DNA of 53,830 nt from Isotricha intestinalis (lineage: Eukaryota; Ciliophora; Litostomatea; Vestibuliferida; Isotrichidae), in the NCBI GenBank assembly GCA_023807065.1, contig JAJJLU010000398.1:1-53830 (forward strand), given 5' to 3'. Positions 50,319 to 53,830 of this stretch are shown here, piece after piece; position 1 is the stretch's first letter, and every line of letters starts with the position of its first letter. A program made the translations under genes and the position numbers. A model generated the notes under the pieces. That model did no database searches. It saw only the letters and a list, made by a program, of their open reading frames with translations, and was not told the origin of the DNA.

Positions 50319-51087
50319 TTAGTTCTTACAACAAGTTTTATTTTTATTTGAATCACCATCAGATTTTAAATCCTCAATTAATTCATAGTCAATTGTCTAA
50401 TTACAAAAAATAAAATAAAAAAAAAATTTACTGATTTTTTTTTATTTTCTTCTTCAAAATTTTTATAAATAATTTTAGTAGTTTGATAAAACAATTCTTC
50501 AACATTAGAACCTGCTTTAGCAGAAGTTTCTAAGAATAATTCCATTTCATAATTTTCTTTAATTTTTTCTCCTTCATTTATTTCAACTTCCCTCCTATAA
50601 AAACATTAAAAATAAAAATTTACTCATCTTCATCAAGATCATTTTTATTACCAATTAAAATTAATTTAATATTAGGTTCTGAATTTTCTCTACATTGTCT
50701 AATCCATTCTGGAATATTTTGAAAAGATTTTTTACTATAAAAAATATGAAAAAAAAAATTATACTTATTTATAGCATAAACAATAATAGCCAAATAACAA
50801 TGTTTATAATATGAAGTTATTAATGATCTATAAGCTTCTTGACCACAAGTATCCCAAATTTCAAGTTTAATTAATTTATCTTTATATTTTACTAATAAAG
50901 AATAAAAATCAAATCCAACTGTTGGTGCTAATATTCCTGTAAATGTTCCTTTTGTTGCTCTTTCACTTAAACATGTTTTTCCTACTCCACTATCTCCTAT
51001 TATTATTATTTTAAATGATAAATTTGATGGAAGATTTGATGATTTTAATATTTCAAAATCTTCTCTTTTTGGTTCTTCATCTGTCAT
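50319..51087 (-). CDS. Rab-family small GTPase
   Basis: Four exons, 51087-50765, 50734-50624, 50594-50432 and 50396-50319, are separated by introns of 30, 29 and 35 nt. They splice to exactly 225 codons (224 aa). The protein has the P-loop GDSGVGKT (31-38), switch I APTVGFDF with Thr56, switch II WDTCGQEAYRS (78-88), GNKND (136-140) and ETSAKAG (167-173). The C-terminus KTCCKN has a double cysteine for geranylgeranylation. It regulates vesicle traffic; the short loop and sequence sit within the Rab2/Rab14-like range, but the exact subclass is unclear. Switch II has Cys81 where nearly all Rabs have Ala, next to the catalytic Gln83. The first intron is a multiple of three with no in-frame stop. 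It ends in TAA. Confidence 0.92.
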
Positions 51088-51508
51088 TTAAATCAATTTT
51101 GCAATTTTGAAATTAATTAATTTTGTGATTTAAATTTATTTTATTGTTTTTTTAATTGTAATTCATTTTAATTAAGTAAATTATAAATATAATTTTAATT
51201 TTGAAGTTTTGTCAAGTGTTTTTTTATTCGTCATACTTTTTGAATAAACAAAAAGATATTATATTAATATAAAATAAAGAAATAAAGTATAAAAAAATAA
51301 TTTTAATAATTAAGATTAAAAAGAATTATCTATATATTGAATATTGTTGTTAATACAATGTATCCCTATTAATGAATTAATTAATATTGATTTTTATTTT
51401 ATAAAAAAATTGATATGATTATATAAATAATTTTATAATAATAATTGGTAATGATTTTTATAATTTTGTTAATTATTTTAATTTATTTATTTTTCTTTGG
51501 AAAAAGTT
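51088..51508. other. Intergenic region upstream of the Rab gene
   Basis: A+T-rich spacer between minus-strand genes. It contains a 17-codon minus-strand frame (start MTNKKTLDK, near 51185-51232) that could be an upstream ORF or chance. Nothing else seen. Confidence 0.4.
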
Positions 51509-52987
51509 TTAAAATTCCCAAAAATTTATATTATCATTATCATGAAACGACGTAATTATATTATTTCTCATTTTTGAAAAAAGAATCAGATATTGATTAA
51601 AGAAATGAACTTTTCCTATTTTTTCATAATTATCACTTCTATAAACATTAAAATGATTACTATTACCTCCAACTAAAAATATTCCTTTATTGTCTAAACT
51701 CAAAATTGAATAAGAAAGAAATTCGCATTTTATTTCTTTTATTATTACTTTATTAAAAATGTTAATTATATTTATATTAGTTCCCACAACAACAATATTA
51801 TCATAATTTATTCTTTCTATTGAATGAACACCAAAACAAATAACTTCATAAAATTTTTCAATTACTTTATCTTTTTTTAAATCCCAAAATTTTGTTCCTT
51901 CAAAACCACAAGAAACTAAAATATCTAAATCTTCTAATAATAAAATTGAAGTAACTGCCTTTTTATTTTGAAAAGTTTTAATTAATGAATAAGTTTGAGG
52001 ATTACTATTAAATTCCCAAATTTTAATATTTGTATCATTTGAACAAGATATAATTTTATTATCCATATAAAATATCACATTATAAATCAAATCTTTATGG
52101 GCTTCAAAAATTGTATTTGAATTTATAAATGAATTATTAGATTTTGTCCAAAATTTAATATGAGTACCTGAACAAGAAACAAAATTATTATCATCTTTCA
52201 TTGATAAATATGAAATTTCTTTATCATGTGCTTTATTAATTTCTTGTAATGTTTTATTATTTACTTCGTCAAATATTAAAATATCACCATTTCTATTTGT
52301 AATTGCGTAATTTTTTGTTGGAAATAATGACATTTGATTACAATTAGTACCTTTAAGTTCTTTCTTTAATTTGAAATTTACTTTTACTAATTGAATTTTT
52401 TGATCATTAAATATATCATTTTTAATTTTATTGAGAAAATCATTATCTATTGAATTATGATTTGAATTTAATGGTTTCTCCGATTTTATTTTAATAAAAA
52501 ATGATAATAATAATATACAAATTGCACAGATTATAAAATAATATTTGGAAAAATTTGAAATATTGTTTTTTTTTAAAACATTAATATCGTTTCTTAATTT
52601 GAAAATTTCTTTTTTTAAAAAATGAGTTATTTCTCCAGGTGTTTGTTCTTTTTCTGATATTTCCAATTCAATTGTTGAATATTCAAATGTTATAATTGTT
52701 ATCACTAAAATCTTTTTTTCATTTTTTATTTGAAGATTATTTTTTTCTATTTTATTTTTTAAAAACTCAAATATTTCTTCAATATTATTGTTGGCTTTTA
52801 ATATTTTATGTTTTTTTAAACTTTCTAAATTAAATGATGACACATATATTTGAAAGGTGGATAAATTTTTAATTTCAAATTTTAAACTATCTTTTTGAGA
52901 TGACATTGAAAATTCAAAATCATTATTATCAAATTGAAATGATTTATTAAATGTTTTGCAAGAAGATTGAACAGTAGGAGCTTCCAT
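51509..52987 (-). CDS. WD40-repeat protein with a single membrane anchor
   Basis: This 492-aa protein has three parts. Residues 1-140 form a soluble region with a predicted coiled coil (LKKEIFKLRNDINVLKKNN, near 124-142). A membrane helix follows at 149-167 (YYFIICAICILLLSFFIKI). Residues 200-492 form a WD40 beta-propeller with recognisable blades: AHDKEISYLSMKDDNNFVSCSGTHIKFW, AHKDLIYNVIFYMDNKIISC and VTSILLLEDLDILVSCGF, ending INFWEF. Most blades lack the classic terminal WD, reading FW or IW instead. Membrane-anchored WD40 proteins of this plan are common in ciliates. It probably scaffolds a complex at a membrane; partners are unknown. It ends in TAA. Confidence 0.75.
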   Translation of the reverse strand: MEAPTVQSSCKTFNKSFQFDNNDFEFSMSSQKDSLKFEIKNLSTFQIYVSSFNLESLKKHKILKANNNIEEIFEFLKNKIEKNNLQIKNEKKILVITIITFEYSTIELEISEKEQTPGEITHFLKKEIFKLRNDINVLKKNNISNFSKYYFIICAICILLLSFFIKIKSEKPLNSNHNSIDNDFLNKIKNDIFNDQKIQLVKVNFKLKKELKGTNCNQMSLFPTKNYAITNRNGDILIFDEVNNKTLQEINKAHDKEISYLSMKDDNNFVSCSGTHIKFWTKSNNSFINSNTIFEAHKDLIYNVIFYMDNKIISCSNDTNIKIWEFNSNPQTYSLIKTFQNKKAVTSILLLEDLDILVSCGFEGTKFWDLKKDKVIEKFYEVICFGVHSIERINYDNIVVVGTNINIINIFNKVIIKEIKCEFLSYSILSLDNKGIFLVGGNSNHFNVYRSDNYEKIGKVHFFNQYLILFSKMRNNIITSFHDNDNINFWEF

Positions 52988-53390
52988 TTATACAATAATT
53001 ATATTTTTTGTGGTTAGTGTATTTATTTAAAAAAAGAAAAAGCTTTTTATGAAATCTTTTAATGATGAGCATAAAATATTTATAATAAAAAGTGATTTCT
53101 ATTCATTTTTATTCAATTTTAAATAAAAAATAAAAATATGATTTTTAGAAATAATCTAACAAATTAAATTTGTTTTTTTTCTTTTTTAAGTTTATTAATT
53201 TTTTAAAATTTGTGGATAATCGAAAAAAATAAATTAATTATTTTTTTTGATAAAACAATTATAATCGATAATATATTATATAAAGAAAGATTTTTCATTT
53301 ATAAATACATATATATTGGTTTAATAATTATATTTTATTTCCAGTTCTTTATTTCCTTATATTTTAAACATTATTTAAATTTTATTTAAA
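52988..53390. other. Intergenic region before the kinase remnant
   Basis: A+T-rich. A 25-codon plus-strand frame near 53049 (start MKSFNDEHKIF) has coding-like codons but no domain, and might be a leftover of the broken gene that follows. No kinase N-lobe or HRD motif is found here. Confidence 0.4.
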
Positions 53391-53623
53391 GGAACACAAA
53401 AACAATTAAGTTGTTACTTGATTTAAAATTTGTTTAAATAACAAAAATTAAAAAATAACAAACATCAATAAATAAAAAATATAATACTAAAGTTGATTTA
53501 TAGTCTTTAGGTATTATTATTTTTCAATTATTAATTAAAAAATTTCCTTTTAAAGCAAGAATTGAAAGAGAATTTATAAAAATGTTTCAAATTTTATTAA
53601 AATTAAATGCAAGATATAAATGA
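53391..53623 (+). pseudogene. Remnant of a protein-kinase domain with nonsense and frameshift lesions
   Basis: In frame 53459-53623 the text reads KYNTKVDL, then TAG at 53501-53503, then SLGIIIFQLLIKKFPFK, then an end at TGA 53621-53623. With Trp in place of the TAG this is kinase subdomain IX, KVDLWSLGIIxxQLLxKKFPF; TGG to TAG is one base change. About 100 bp upstream, in another frame, GTQKQLSCYLI (53391-53423) resembles a degraded GTPxYLSPELI activation segment. After the TGA, skipping one base opens a helical frame (ENKKLINTLYKTNKEN) to a TAA at 53709. Upstream kinase subdomains are absent. It may be a decayed duplicate, or part of a gene continuing past the window. Confidence 0.45.
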
Positions 53624-53830
53624 GAATAAAAAATTAATTAATACTTTGTATAAAACCAATAAGGAAAATATTGCAGTTATTAAAAATGAAATCAATGAAT
53701 TAAATAAATAATTAAAATTTTTATAAAGTAAAGAATAATAATTATAATATAGTTATAAATAAATATACAAATGAAAAAGTTGCAATTAAATTATTAGAAA
53801 AGTCAAAAATAATAGAAAAAAATGATTAGA

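Noticed and set aside
53607..53711. New coiled-coil gene at the right edge with TAA = Gln
   Set aside because: It would need sense TAA codons right after residue 34; the rest of the window argues against that, so it is treated as part of the broken kinase region.
1..53830. CRISPR array, insertion sequences, rRNA or tRNA genes
   Set aside because: No spaced direct repeats, transposase motifs, conserved rRNA blocks or cloverleaf-compatible G+C-rich segments were found.

Overview
The window looks like the telomere-capped end of a macronuclear chromosome from a ciliate. Bases 1-20 are just under three copies of a CCCCAAT repeat. The DNA is extremely A+T-rich, genes are packed on both strands with short gaps, and introns are tiny (27-36 nt, GTA...TAG). 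Many proteins are ciliate-style Asn/Lys-rich or multipass families. The code appears to be standard: long open frames carry no internal TAA, TAG or TGA, and genes end on all three. Every TAA/TAG found inside a conserved coding context sits in an intron, except in a decayed stretch at the right edge. Standard code, this telomere unit and a bacterial-type SagB-like nitroreductase suggest an anaerobic litostome (rumen-type) ciliate; that placement is inference.

Layout. 1-6.8 kb: telomere, a poly(ADP-ribose) glycohydrolase gene 130 bp from it, a CHHC zinc-finger protein, a small multipass membrane protein, a RING/Cys-rich protein and an MGC-start protein that seems interrupted by an in-frame TGA. 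7.6-15.8 kb: an MGN-start protein, a possible OST4-like microprotein, the nitroreductase, an MGQ-start acylated protein, a zinc-finger gene split by a one-base frameshift, and two low-complexity proteins sharing a 91-bp promoter. 16-20.5 kb: an SCP/FCP1-type phosphatase, a papain-fold-like MGSS protein and a two-exon protein with a UBA-like N-terminus. 20.6-26.3 kb: a 1907-residue multipass PAS protein whose 27-nt intron carries in-frame TAATAG. 26.7-34.3 kb: a catalytically dead calpain, an SNX-BAR-like PX protein and several unknowns. 34.9-43.8 kb: a Pumilio protein with a nearly canonical RNA code, a SWEET sugar transporter, a second and much larger SCP phosphatase with a six-copy 57-bp repeat, a 74-aa two-exon gene and a coiled-coil protein. 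44-53.8 kb: an interstitial telomere-like inverted motif, a G+C-rich GPI-anchored Cys-rich surface protein, a three-exon kinase with a 570-aa leader, a two-RRM protein, a four-exon Rab GTPase, a membrane WD40 protein and the remnant of a kinase domain.

There is no operon or single pathway. Most genes are housekeeping, signalling or trafficking genes: Rab, sorting nexin, kinase, two phosphatases, RNA-binding proteins, and lipid-anchored or membrane proteins. Nine introns were placed by restoring conserved domains across them. They merge eight apparently separate reading frames into four genes (two-exon UBA-like, PAS, kinase and RRM), reveal the missing 3' exons of the Rab gene and give one new small gene. 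No tRNA, rRNA, transposon or CRISPR array was found.
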